Origin: Streptomyces humidus
GTDB taxonomy: Bacteria; Actinomycetota; Actinomycetes; Streptomycetales; Streptomycetaceae
Assembly (NCBI RefSeq): GCF_014649655.1
Contig: NZ_BMTL01000012.1
Location: 161,485-225,484 of the forward strand
Direction of reading: 5' to 3'
DNA length: 64,000 bases
Each line of letters begins with the position of its first letter. The stretch's first letter is position 1. The position numbers and the translations under genes were made by a program. This document shows, piece by piece, positions 41,954 through 51,605 of this stretch. The notes beneath the pieces were generated by a model. The model made no database searches, was not told the DNA's origin, and worked only from the letters and a program-made list of their open reading frames with translations.

Positions 41954-43237
41954 TCAGTCGCCGGTTCCCGCCATGTTGGCGGCGGGGATCGGGACCCAGC
42001 GGCCGGGGTGGTGATAGATGCGGTCGTACCGGTAGCCCGGCAGTCCTCTGGTACTCGTGCTGCGGAAGGGGCGGCCGTGGTCGTCGATGCGGACCGTGCC
42101 GGTGCGGCCTTGTGAGGACCAGTCGAGGTCGAGGTACCAGTCGCAGGTACAGGACTCGGTGAGCGCGGAGACCACCAGGACTTCGGGCTCCTGCAGGGAC
42201 ACCCGGTAGGGGAAGTCGATCGCGGGGAGTGGCGTGCCCGCCGCGTTGTCGCCAGGCATCGAACGGGCCAGGGGCTGGTGCGCGTCGAGGTCCACGGAGA
42301 AGAAGCGGGGGATGATGCCGGCGCCGCAGCCGGAGCTCAAGGAGTAGACGATGCCCCGGCCGGCGGCGGGGGCGGCGCGGTTGACGACGCGCACGTACAG
42401 GGCCTCCAGGACGACGGCGGCGGAGCCGCGTCCCTGCACCGTGATCCGCAGACCGGTGGTGCCCCCGTGCACCGCCCGCTGGGAGGCGACCCACCCCGCG
42501 ATGTCCTCCGGGTGCGGCGGCGGCGGGACCTGCCGCGGTGACCGGGCGACGACGTAGTCTTCGCCGCAACCGGTGAGTCCGAGTGTGTGGAAGTTGGCGG
42601 TCCAGGTCAGGGGGGCCATCGGTGGGGCCGTGCCGACGCTTGCCCGGTTCCGCTCGGGGTTGCCGTCGCGTGTGGCCGACACGGAGGGGGGTCCGGCTGC
42701 GGATGCGCTGAGGCCGAGGAGCGCGGCGACGAGCGAGGCCGCCAGTGCCATCGAACGCACGGGTCGTCGTCGGGGGCGCCCGACGTGGAGCCGCGGCCGG
42801 GGCGGTGAGGTTGGCTCGGGGCGCTGGTCGGCAGGTGAGATTGGCCTGGGCGCCTCCACGGCCGGGCTGCGGCCGCTCGCAGAGACGGCCGATGCGGCCT
42901 CGCCTGCCGGGACGATCGATGCCGGTGCGCCAGTGGCGGTGTGGGGCGGCGGTGCCTGCCGGGCATTTGATGGGCGTGGTCGATGCCGCGCGGCGTCGGC
43001 CATGATCCACCGGCGGTGCAGCTCCGTGCGTTCTTCGGGGGAGGCGCCGCAGAGTGCGGCGAACCGCTCGACTCCAGCTGAGTCCTGCGGAACTGCTTCT
43101 CCGGAGCAGTAGCGGTGCAGGGTGGAGGCGTGCACGTCCAGTCGGCGGGCCAGTGCCGCGTAGCTGCGGTCGGTACGCTCCTTCAGCCGCCTCAGCAGTA
43201 ACGCGAACTCCGCTACATCATCGTGGATCGAATCCAT
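41954..43237 (-). CDS. membrane-spanning HTH protein with extracytoplasmic domain
   Basis: 427 aa. An N-terminal XRE-like HTH (FALLLRRLKERTDRSYAALARRLDVHASTLHRYCSGEAVPQ, residues ~11-51), a Pro-rich cytoplasmic linker, one membrane helix (SMALAASLVAALLGLSASA, ~165-183), then a ~240-residue outside domain with a TESCTCDWYLDLDW pair of cysteines. This layout suggests one-component signalling across the membrane, but a structural role is possible. It reads away from the phosphatase gene. No partner gene is obvious. Confidence 0.8.
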   Translation of the reverse strand: MDSIHDDVAEFALLLRRLKERTDRSYAALARRLDVHASTLHRYCSGEAVPQDSAGVERFAALCGASPEERTELHRRWIMADAARHRPRPSNARQAPPPHTATGAPASIVPAGEAASAVSASGRSPAVEAPRPISPADQRPEPTSPPRPRLHVGRPRRRPVRSMALAASLVAALLGLSASAAGPPSVSATRDGNPERNRASVGTAPPMAPLTWTANFHTLGLTGCGEDYVVARSPRQVPPPPHPEDIAGWVASQRAVHGGTTGLRITVQGRGSAAVVLEALYVRVVNRAAPAAGRGIVYSLSSGCGAGIIPRFFSVDLDAHQPLARSMPGDNAAGTPLPAIDFPYRVSLQEPEVLVVSALTESCTCDWYLDLDWSSQGRTGTVRIDDHGRPFRSTSTRGLPGYRYDRIYHHPGRWVPIPAANMAGTGD

Positions 43238-43441
43238 GTGGTCCGTACTCGTATCCGTTTGTCGACCTGTGCAGGCCTGCCCTGAGGGGGCACGGTATCC
43301 CTGGCGCTCCCCCTGTCTGCACGCCCGATACGCCTGGGACGGTTCCAGGGTCGCGAAGCGCGATCTTGTTCACGATCTCCGCGGTACGGGCAACACCGTT
43401 GCCTCGACCGCCGGTGCCTGCACCCGTGAGTTCTGATCGAG

Positions 43442-43566
43442 GCTGTGACCTGCGAAAATGTCGGCTGCAGGGTGATTGGCCACACCACGAGAAGCGACAC
43501 GACCCCTCCGTGGTTGTCACGCGTTCGCGAGCTCTCCCGGCCTCACGTGTGCTGAATGCGTTCCGG
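43442..43566. repeat. diverged dispersed repeat, copy 1 (partner 58301-58420)
   Basis: In the 574-bp gap between the HTH gene and the phosphatase gene, where no gene is seen, a ~125-bp stretch matches 58301-58420 with the same order of blocks: GACCT..G.AAA..., GCTGCAGG, CTCCGT(A/G)GTT, CCCGGCCTCA, GTGCTG.A..CGTTCCGG. Copy 2 lies next to a tRNA 3' fragment; copy 1 lacks it. Confidence 0.55.
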
Positions 43567-43811
43567 GGCAGCCTGCCCGGCAGGTGCTTCGCGTTTCGAT
43601 ACGTGGCCTCCCGGAGCCACTTCCCTTGCGACAGGTATGTGGCCGATCGGGTGCGGCATCCTCAGCGGTGCCGTACGTCGACCTGCGTGTGCGCGCGAGG
43701 AGAGATACAAGTGAGAAAGGAGCCGACACGACGGTACGTCGTTTCGCCGCTTTGCGGTCTCTGCTGAGTTCTTCGCAGCCCCCGGGGAGCCCGGGGCAGG
43801 ACGGGCGATGA

Positions 43812-46249
43812 ATGGACATGGAGAATGCCGACCCTCTGGGAAACGGCCTCGATCGGTTTCCGGATCAGGTCACCTCGGCTACCGCGGTCGTCGACGCGCG
43901 GGGGATCGTGACGGGGTGGAGTTCCGGCGCACAGCGGTTGCTCGGGTATCCGTACGAGGAAGTCGTGGGGCGTTCCGCGGCACGTCTGCTCGGCGGGAAG
44001 GCCGACGCCACGGGGCGTCTCTCCGCGGTTCTCGACGGGCGGAGCGGGCCCACTCTGCTGCGGCACCAGGGTGGCCGCTTCATGGAAGCCGAGGTGCAGG
44101 CGTACGCGTCACTCGACAGCGAGGGCAACGCACAGTGGCTCGTCGTGGCCACGCCGCCACAGCAGCCGCGTCGGGAGCCACGTCCGCACGAGGACGAGGC
44201 GACGACAGAGGAAGCGTTCGCACAGTCCAACCTGCCTGTGATGATCTACGACGCCGAGTTGCGGGCCTTGCGGGGGAGCGCCGGCGCGGCTCGCGAACTG
44301 GGTCTCGCGGAGGAGCAGATGCGCGGTCGGCGCGTCACCGACATCCTGCCTCCGCACATCTGCACCACGGTCGAAGAGGGCATGCGCCGGGTGTTCGAGA
44401 CAGGAGAACCGGAGCGGTTCCAGGTGCATGGCCGACCGCGGCGCGGAGCCCGCGACAGACACTGGGCCGTCTCCGTGTCCCCCCTGAGGAACCCGACAGG
44501 ACAGGTGCGACACGTGCAGGTCATCGCGCTCGATGTCACCGAACAGCACCGGGCCCGCGAGCGGCTCGTCCTGCTGAACGACGTCAGCGCACAGGTGGGC
44601 AGCACCCTCGACGTGATGCGCACGGCCCAGGAGATGGCCGACGTGGCGGTGGGGCGGCTCGCCGACTTCATCAGCGTCGACCTGCTGGACGGACTGTTCC
44701 GCGGCGTCGAGCCCAGGCCCTCCGCCACGGGCTCCGTCGCGCTGCGCCGTGCAGCGCAGCGGTCCGTCCTGCCCGGCACCCCCGAGTCGGTGGTCCAGCC
44801 GGGCGACGTGGACTACTACCCGGAATCCTCGCCCCCCGCCCGCTGTCTGCACACGGGTCAGTCGTCGCTGCACCGCGCCCTGGACGAAGCCATCGGGAGC
44901 TGGCAGGTCGCCGACCCCGAGCGCGCGAGGAAGGTCCGTGACTTCGGGATGCACTCGATCATGGTCGTCCCGCTGCGCGCCCGCGGCATCACGCTCGGCG
45001 TGGCCGTACTCGTCCGCCACCGCCGCCAAAACTCCTTCGACGAGGACGATCTGCTCCTCGCCGAGGAGATCGCCGCACGCGCTGCCGTGGCCGTGGACAA
45101 TGCCCGACGCTTCACCCGCGAGCGGACCACCGCCCTGGCCCTGCAACGCAGCCTGTTGCCACAGCGGCTCCCCGTCCAGGGGGCCGTGGAAGTGGCTTAC
45201 CGCTACCTTCCGGCCCGGTCCCGGGCAGGGCTGGGCGGCGACTGGTTCGATGTGATCCCGCTGTCGGGCGCCCGGGTCGCCCTGGTCGTCGGAGACGTGG
45301 TGGGTCACGGCCTGCACGCCTCCGCCACCATGGGCCGGCTGCGGACCGCGGTACGCACGCTGGCGGACGTCGACCTGCCCCCCGAGGAGCTCCTCGTCCA
45401 TCTCGACGACCTGATCACCCACCTCAGGGCGGAGGAGGACTCGGCAACGGATCCCGAGCTCGAGATCCTCACGGATCTCGTCGCCACCTGTCTGTATCTG
45501 GTCTACGATCCGGTGTCGCGCCGTTGCACCGCCGCCGGCGCGGGCCACCCCCCGCCGGCCGTGGTCACGCCCGACGGCAAGGCCGAGTTCGTCGATCTTT
45601 CTGTCGGCCCGCCGCTGGGAGTGGGAGGGCTGCCTTTCGAAGCGGTCGAATGGGAAGTGCCCCGGGGCAGCCTCCTCGTGCTCTACACGGACGGCCTTGC
45701 CGAGGTCCCCGAACACGACCTCGGCAAAGGCATGGCGCGGCTGCGCCGGCGCCTGGAGCGCCCCGCTGACTCGCTGGACGCCACCTGCGACGACCTGGTC
45801 CAGACTCTGCTCCCCGCAAAGCCGAGGGATGATGTCGCACTGCTCATCGCCCGAACCCGGGCTCTCGACGCCGGCCAGGTGGGCACCTGGGAGCTGCCTT
45901 CCGACCCCGCCGCCGTGGCCGACGCCCGCGACAAGGTCGCCCGTCGCCTCGCGGACTGGGGCTTGGACGACGTGGTCTTCACCGCCGAGCTGGTGGTGAG
46001 CGAGCTGGTCACCAACGCGATCCGGTACGGCACCCCTCCCGTTCAGCTTCGCCTGATCCGCGATATTGCGCTCATCTGCGAGGTCTCCGACAGCAGCAGC
46101 ACCGCGCCGCACATGAAGCGAGCGCGGATGTTCGACGAAGGCGGGCGCGGCCTGCTGCTCGTCGCTCAGTTTGCCGAACGGTGGGGCACACGCCACCGGG
46201 CCGGAGGGAAGTCGATCTGGGCGGAGATCGGTGTTCAGGACGAGCGGTC

Positions 46250-46253
<4 letters not shown>
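43812..46253 (+). CDS. PAS-PAS-GAF-SpoIIE phosphatase with HATPase (RsbU/RsbW-like fusion)
   Basis: 813 aa. PAS 1 ~20-100 (ATAVVDARGIVTGWSSGAQRLLGY), PAS 2 ~135-250, GAF ~255-425, PP2C/SpoIIE ~450-660 (GLGGDWFDVIPLSG, VVGDVVGHG, LYTDGLAE), and a C-terminal HATPase anti-sigma-like domain ~685-810 (VVSELVTNAIRYG, GGRGLLLVAQFAERWG). The metal-binding Asp residues of the PP2C domain are present. Such proteins dephosphorylate an anti-anti-sigma factor and may rephosphorylate it with their own kinase domain, linking redox or light/energy signals to a stress sigma factor. ATG 43812 or 43818 are both possible. Confidence 0.92.
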
Positions 46254-46432
<179 letters not shown>

Positions 46433-46869
46433 CCGCTGCTGACCCCTGCATCTGCACGGCTGCGGCATGGCGACCTCTTCGTCCCCCAGAGCTCGGACGG
46501 GAGTTGGGCCCTGAGCCAGTGGGCCTTGGACCTGCTCTGATGGTCCGCAGACGTTCGCGGACGTCAGCCGTTGTGCGTCTGCGTCGTCACGCGGTCAGCC
46601 CCTCACCCGCTCAACGGCCGGTCGCCGACAGGTGCGTTGATGCTCCTATTGCCTGTCAGTGCTTGCGCCTATGGTCTCAAGGGCGCGGTCGGCTTCCGGG
46701 GGTTCCAGCTCTGCAGGAATGGTTTCATCCCCGACCTGTCCGGGGGCGGCTCGGAGACTCGTCCGGGACCCAACCGACGGCCGGGCTTCGTCGATGGCCA
46801 CGGCATGACCTGCCAGCGCCGGCCGCGCACCCTTCACTCCGTCCGGTCACCGTGTACAACGGCGGGCGG

Positions 46870-47373
46870 TCACCCGGCGGCAGCCGGCCGACGCCGCAGC
46901 TCTTCCTCCGAGACGTCTTCCACGTGGGTCAGGAACACCCACATGTGACCCGAAGGATCCTTGAGGATGACGGTGCGGTCACCATGGAACATGTCGGTCG
47001 GTGGCTGGAGGATCTCGGCGCCGGCGGCCTCTGCGCGCTTCGCCAGGCTGTCGACGTCCGGCACGAAGACATGCAGCGTGACGGACGTGCCTCCCCCGAG
47101 CGCGGTGGGCGCGGCGAAGGAACCGGCCTCGGCCTCGTCCACGCTGGCGTCGCCCAGCATCAGCACCGACCGTCCGACGGTGATCTCGGCGTGCAGAATC
47201 CCGCCGCGCGGAGCATCGATCCTGAACTCCTCGCGAGCGCCGAACGCCCGCCGGTAGAAGTCGATCGCCGCGGCGGCGTCGTCAACCATGATGTGCGGGA
47301 TCACCGCATAGCGATATCGGTCGGGGATCTCGATACGAGCTGTGCTCTCGGCGCGAGCTGTGCTCTCGGCCAT
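46870..47373 (-). CDS. VOC family protein (PhnB/glyoxalase-like)
   Basis: 167 aa. After an N-terminal AESTAR duplication (a 21-bp DNA repeat) the sequence YAVIPHIMVDDAAAAIDFYRRAFGAREEFRIDAPRGGILHAEITVGRSVLMLGD...TSVTLHVFVPDVDSLAKRAEAAGAEILQPPTDMFHGDRTVILKDPSGHMWVFLTH is the PhnB-like VOC pattern. ATG 47373 has AAGGAGG upstream. No demonstrated reaction for this group; some confer resistance or act on small electrophiles. Monocistronic. Confidence 0.88.
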   Translation of the reverse strand: MAESTARAESTARIEIPDRYRYAVIPHIMVDDAAAAIDFYRRAFGAREEFRIDAPRGGILHAEITVGRSVLMLGDASVDEAEAGSFAAPTALGGGTSVTLHVFVPDVDSLAKRAEAAGAEILQPPTDMFHGDRTVILKDPSGHMWVFLTHVEDVSEEELRRRPAAAG

Positions 47374-47610
47374 GACGAACCTCCTTGAACGGCGCCGCCG
47401 GTCTGCTCCTGCGGCCCTGGAACGAACCTAGAAGCTCAACTTTGGTTGAGGTCAACCACCGATGCGCCCCCAGGAGGCGGGCATCGGTGCGGACCTGACG
47501 ATGGGCGCTCCCGCCATCCTGTCGGGCCATGTCGCCCTGTCATGGGGGAGTGAGTCCGGCGGACCCCGGCGGCGGCCGTTGCCGCCGCGGACGCCGGCAC
47601 GCCTGCACGC

Positions 47611-47889
47611 CTACGACGACCGGGCCCTCGGTGCACCCCTGGAACTCAACGGGCCGAATTCGGCCATCACATCGGCGTCGCGCATTATTCCGGTCATCAT
47701 TTTCTCAACGCTTCCGGAATTATCGATGGATCCCGACGGATCCCGATGGATGCCAGAGTTCTGGTGGTGACGGTGAGTCTCCAGCGCATAGAATATTGCG
47801 CGCTGCTCGCGACAGCGGTCGGTGAGGTCGGCGACGGGGATGCCGTGATTGAACTGCAAGAACACACAGTTCAGGGCGGTTCTTTCCAA
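47611..47889 (-). CDS. possible small gene or gene remnant in a low-GC patch
   Basis: A 92-codon frame from TTG 47889 (ERTALNCVFLQFNHGIPVADLTDRCREQRAIFYALETH...). GC of the patch 47640-47960 is clearly below the surroundings, yet third positions in this frame remain mostly G/C, which favours past or present coding. No ATG/GTG start, no recognised family and only a weak RBS. The rest of the 737-bp gap 47374-48110 shows no other gene. Confidence 0.3.
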   Translation of the reverse strand: MERTALNCVFLQFNHGIPVADLTDRCREQRAIFYALETHRHHQNSGIHRDPSGSIDNSGSVEKMMTGIMRDADVMAEFGPLSSRGAPRARSS

Positions 47890-48110
47890 GATCCTGAACG
47901 CGCGTTCGCTTTCCCCGGTATCCGGCGTTTACAACTCGCCCACAATATCCTCGAACGATCACCACAAAGCGGTCCACGCGATGACGGTGGACCCTTTTTC
48001 CTGTCCGTGGCGCTCGTGGCAGGCTGCCGCGCCCGGGGCCGCGAAGGGGACGTGCAGCGCGAAGCGGATGCTTCGTTTCTCATGACAAGAGACGTGTGGA
48101 GTGTGATGCC

Positions 48111-50615
48111 ATGAAACGAGTCGGCGAGAAATCGCGCCGGTCGTCCCGCAGGCTTGCGGGGCCGCTGGCGCGCGTAGGGTTATCCGTTCTCCTGCTCGCA
48201 GGCGCCGGGCTGGGAGCGGCGGCCGGACAGGCTGCCGCTTCGACCGCTGACGGCACGCTGACGGTCGAGGTGCTGCGCGACTTCTTCGGCACCGGCGTGA
48301 TCAACGCGACGATGGACGTGCCGCAGCGGGGCATGAAGGTGAAGATCTCCGACCCCGCCGGGCACGATGTCACCGGCGTCACGGATGCCACCGGAAAGGT
48401 CGTGGTGTCGCGGTCGACGGCGCTGAGCGGCGGTCAGTACCGCGTGGACGTCAGCATCCCGCCGCCGTACAGCGGTTACCTGCGGGCGGCGCCCGCGTCG
48501 ACGGCGGAGAACCACTTCGACAGCTTCACGTCGTTCGTGGATGTGTCGGACGGAAAGAACGCCTCGGTGGTGACGGGGGTGTGGAATCCGGCCGACTACG
48601 CGCTGCCGGACTCACGGTATTTCGTGCCGGTCCAGAACGGCGCCACGGGAACGGACACCCGGGCCCTGGTGGCGTTCGGGACGAAGACCCGCGGCACCTG
48701 TCCTGCCGATGTGTCGTGCCCGGCCACGCTGGCCACGCAGGCCCAGGTGGGTACGACGTTCGGGTTGGCGTACGACAAGTACCGCAGCCGGCTGTTCCAG
48801 AGCGCGTTCGCCCGCCGCTACGCCCCGTACGGGCCGAAGGGCGCCGGCGCGATCTATACGGTGCCGGTCAGCGGCGGGGGTGCGCCCGAGCTGTTCACGC
48901 GGGTGCCGGGCTCGGCGGTGACACCGCACGACACCGCCGACATGAACAAGGATCCCGGGTTCGTCGACGCACCGGGCAAGGAGAGCATCGGCGGCCTCGC
49001 GCTGTCGGAGGACGGCTCCACGCTGTATGCGGTGAACCTGCTGACCCGCAGCCTCGTGAGCTTCGACGCGACCGGGGCCACCGCCTCGGCGCCCAAGGCC
49101 ACGGTGCCGATCCCGGACCCGGGGTGCGCGAGCCCCGGCGACTGGCGGCCGTTCGGTCTCGCCGTCCACGACAACAAGCTGTACGTCGGCGGTGTGTGCA
49201 ATGCGGAGAGCACGCAGCAGCGCGCGGACCTGAAAGCCGTCGTCCACACCTATGACGGCAAACGGTTCACCGCAGTGCTGACCCACGCGCTCACCGACAA
49301 GCGCGGCACCGTCTTCACCGGCGCCGGCAACGTCGACCAGGCCACCCACTGGAACCCGTGGAACACCAGCCTGGCCACGTGGGACGCACGGAAGCTGGGC
49401 GGCGCCTTCATCGATCCGCAGCCGGAGCTGGCCTCCCTCGCCTTCGGTCGCGACGGTTCGATGATCCTGGGTTTCCGTGACCGGTTCATGGACGTGCTCA
49501 GTGCGAAGGGGCTGGATCCCCGCCCGGGGAACACCACGCCGGAACTCGGCATGTCCGGGGGTGACATCACCATGGTGTGCACCACTCCCACCGGTGGATA
49601 CGCGTGGGAAGGCACCGGAAACTGCCCCGACCACGCCACCCCCGCCAACGATGACGGCCAGCCCGACGGCGTCGTCGAATACTTCCCGGGCGACTTCTTC
49701 GTCGGCGGGCACCAGGAGACCGCGCTGGGGTCGGTGGCCTACATCCCGCAGCAGCAGTGGGTCGTCAGCACGGAGTTCGACCCGACCGTCAACATCGAGA
49801 CCGCCGGAACCGGTTACCACGACATCACCACCGGTCAGGGCCCGGGCAACGCTCCGAACGCCAACGCGTACCAGTTCATCGGCCAGGAACAGAACGGGTT
49901 CGGCAAGGCCGGCGGGCTCGGTGACATCGCGTACGCGGCGGCGAACGCGCCGATCCAGATCGGCAACCTCGTGTGGTTCGACGGCGACCACAACGGCATC
50001 CAGGACCCGGCGGAACCGCTGCTGCCGGGGGCGACGATCAACCTGCTGGACGCGGGCGGCAAGCAGGTCGCCACGACCAGGACCGATGCCGCCGGTGAGT
50101 ACTACTTCGGCGGTGTCGGCGCCGCGTACCAGCTCACGCCGGGTGCGAAATACACGGTGCAGTTCGACGTGTGCACCGCGGACACCAGCAAGGTGCCCGG
50201 CCGGCCTCCGACGAGCGAACTGCGGTTCACACTCCCGCGAGCCGGTGCCAACCGTGCGCATGACTCCAACGTGACGCCGCCGCACACCGGTCGCTCCTGC
50301 AACGGCGCCGCGCCCGTCACTGCGCCGGAGAAGCCGGGCGGGGTCGATCACACGATCGACGCCGGGGTCTACCTCCCGAAGGCGAAGCCGACACCGTCAC
50401 CGACGCCGACCCCGAGTTCGCCGTCGGCCTCACCCCCTGTCTCCACGCCGCCGCCCGCGCCGCCCGCCGACAACCCGGACGGTGGGTACTCGGGTTCGAT
50501 GGCGCACACCGGTACGTCCGGACTGCCGCAGACGATCGGCCTCGTCGGTCTGCTGGTGGGCGCCGGTCTGGGCATCGCGTTCCTGAGCAGGAAGCGTCGC
50601 GCCCAGAAGAACTGA
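48111..50615 (+). CDS. cell-wall-anchored surface protein with SdrD-B-like domain
   Basis: 834 aa. ATG 48111 with GGAG nine bases upstream. A long signal peptide (LSVLLLAGAGLGAAAGQAAAS) leads to ~500 residues of a beta-propeller-like region (IYTVPVSGG, GGLALSEDGSTLYAVNLLTRSL, LASLAFGRDGSMILGFRDR), then an SdrD-B-like Ig fold (IGNLVWFDGDHNGIQDPAEPLLPGATINLLDAGGK...), a Pro/Ser/Thr spacer, and a C-terminal sorting signal MAHTG-hydrophobic-SRKRRAQKN. MAHTG deviates by one residue from the LAxTG used by Streptomyces class E sortases. Probably displayed on the wall; the ligand is unknown. Confidence 0.88.
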   Translation: MKRVGEKSRRSSRRLAGPLARVGLSVLLLAGAGLGAAAGQAAASTADGTLTVEVLRDFFGTGVINATMDVPQRGMKVKISDPAGHDVTGVTDATGKVVVSRSTALSGGQYRVDVSIPPPYSGYLRAAPASTAENHFDSFTSFVDVSDGKNASVVTGVWNPADYALPDSRYFVPVQNGATGTDTRALVAFGTKTRGTCPADVSCPATLATQAQVGTTFGLAYDKYRSRLFQSAFARRYAPYGPKGAGAIYTVPVSGGGAPELFTRVPGSAVTPHDTADMNKDPGFVDAPGKESIGGLALSEDGSTLYAVNLLTRSLVSFDATGATASAPKATVPIPDPGCASPGDWRPFGLAVHDNKLYVGGVCNAESTQQRADLKAVVHTYDGKRFTAVLTHALTDKRGTVFTGAGNVDQATHWNPWNTSLATWDARKLGGAFIDPQPELASLAFGRDGSMILGFRDRFMDVLSAKGLDPRPGNTTPELGMSGGDITMVCTTPTGGYAWEGTGNCPDHATPANDDGQPDGVVEYFPGDFFVGGHQETALGSVAYIPQQQWVVSTEFDPTVNIETAGTGYHDITTGQGPGNAPNANAYQFIGQEQNGFGKAGGLGDIAYAAANAPIQIGNLVWFDGDHNGIQDPAEPLLPGATINLLDAGGKQVATTRTDAAGEYYFGGVGAAYQLTPGAKYTVQFDVCTADTSKVPGRPPTSELRFTLPRAGANRAHDSNVTPPHTGRSCNGAAPVTAPEKPGGVDHTIDAGVYLPKAKPTPSPTPTPSSPSASPPVSTPPPAPPADNPDGGYSGSMAHTGTSGLPQTIGLVGLLVGAGLGIAFLSRKRRAQKN

Positions 50616-50632
50616 GCGCACCGAACAACAGT

Positions 50633-50674
50633 GATCTGCCTGCCCGCGGTCCGGATGACGCGGGCGGGCAGATC
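50633..50674 (+). terminator. terminator of the surface-protein gene
   Basis: A 16-bp stem (one G-U pair), left arm 50633-50648, right arm 50659-50674, 10-nt loop, 17 bp after the stop codon. Confidence 0.85.
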
Positions 50675-50788
50675 ACGTCCGGCCGGTCCACGAGGGCCGG
50701 CCTTGGCGTCGTGTGTCACGGCACCGCCGAGTGCCGTCGTGACCGCACGGCGGCCGAGCGGTGGGGATCGAGAGGGTGAATCACAAGA

Positions 50789-51598
50789 GTGTCAGCGTCG
50801 AGCCGCATGCGGAGCGGGAGAATCCGGCAAGCTCTACCGGGTCGTGCGACCGGAAGGCGCCGATGGCTGCGGCCACGCTGGGCGGCATCCGTCATCGGTA
50901 CAGCGGCCGTCGCCGTGGGTGCCGCGTTCCTGCTCGCCGGCGGCGGCTCCGGCTCCAGCGGTCCGCGCGCACTGACCTCGGACGAGGCGAACCGGCTGGC
51001 GATCACGCGGTTCCGCAACTACGAGGCGCACGGCCGCGCGGTGACGATCACGGTGCCGGGCACCGTCGGCGAGCTGATCGTCACCGGATCCGTCGACTAC
51101 CGGGGCGAGATCGGTTACGGCGTGGTGCACGGCACCGGGCGCGACACGTCCAGCGACGGGCTGATCCAGTGGACGGCCGATTCGGTGTTCGTCCACCCGA
51201 TGGCGAACGCCCCGGCGCACGCACCCACGTCACCGCCCGGCTCGGGCTGGTACAGCCGTGCGCTGCAGTCGTCCGGCAACTCGCTGGACAGTTCGCTGTT
51301 CATCGCCCTCCGTCTCGGCAGCGACCGGCCGGACAACGCCGAACTGCTCCCGCAGAACGGCGCTGCCTGGTGGGGACGAGACCAGGTGGACGGGCATCCG
51401 GTGGACGTCATGACCGGGCCGTCCTCCCGCGACCGCTCCGGCACGGCGGGCAACGTGCGCTACTGGGTCGGCCCGGACGGAACCATGTACCGGGTCCGGG
51501 CCGGTGTGGGTTCCGCGTCGCAGCCCGTGGTCATCGATTTCGACACCCAGAAGTACGTTCCGGTCAGGCCGCTCCCCGGAGTTACCCCGACGCGGTAG
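50789..51598 (+). CDS. membrane-anchored extracytoplasmic protein of unknown function
   Basis: 269 aa. GTG 50789, no strong RBS. A basic N-terminus, one membrane helix (SVIGTAAVAVGAAFLLAGGG, ~35-54) and an outside domain with successive beta strands (AVTITVPGTVGELIVTGSVDYRGEIGYGVVHG, VDGHPVDVMTGP, VRYWVGPDGTMYRVRAGV). The layout resembles LppX/LolA-type lipid-binding folds, but this is a guess from strand pattern. It converges on the beta-helix gene with 7 bp between stops. Confidence 0.7.
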   Translation: MSASSRMRSGRIRQALPGRATGRRRWLRPRWAASVIGTAAVAVGAAFLLAGGGSGSSGPRALTSDEANRLAITRFRNYEAHGRAVTITVPGTVGELIVTGSVDYRGEIGYGVVHGTGRDTSSDGLIQWTADSVFVHPMANAPAHAPTSPPGSGWYSRALQSSGNSLDSSLFIALRLGSDRPDNAELLPQNGAAWWGRDQVDGHPVDVMTGPSSRDRSGTAGNVRYWVGPDGTMYRVRAGVGSASQPVVIDFDTQKYVPVRPLPGVTPTR

Positions 51599-51605
51599 CC
51601 GCCGT

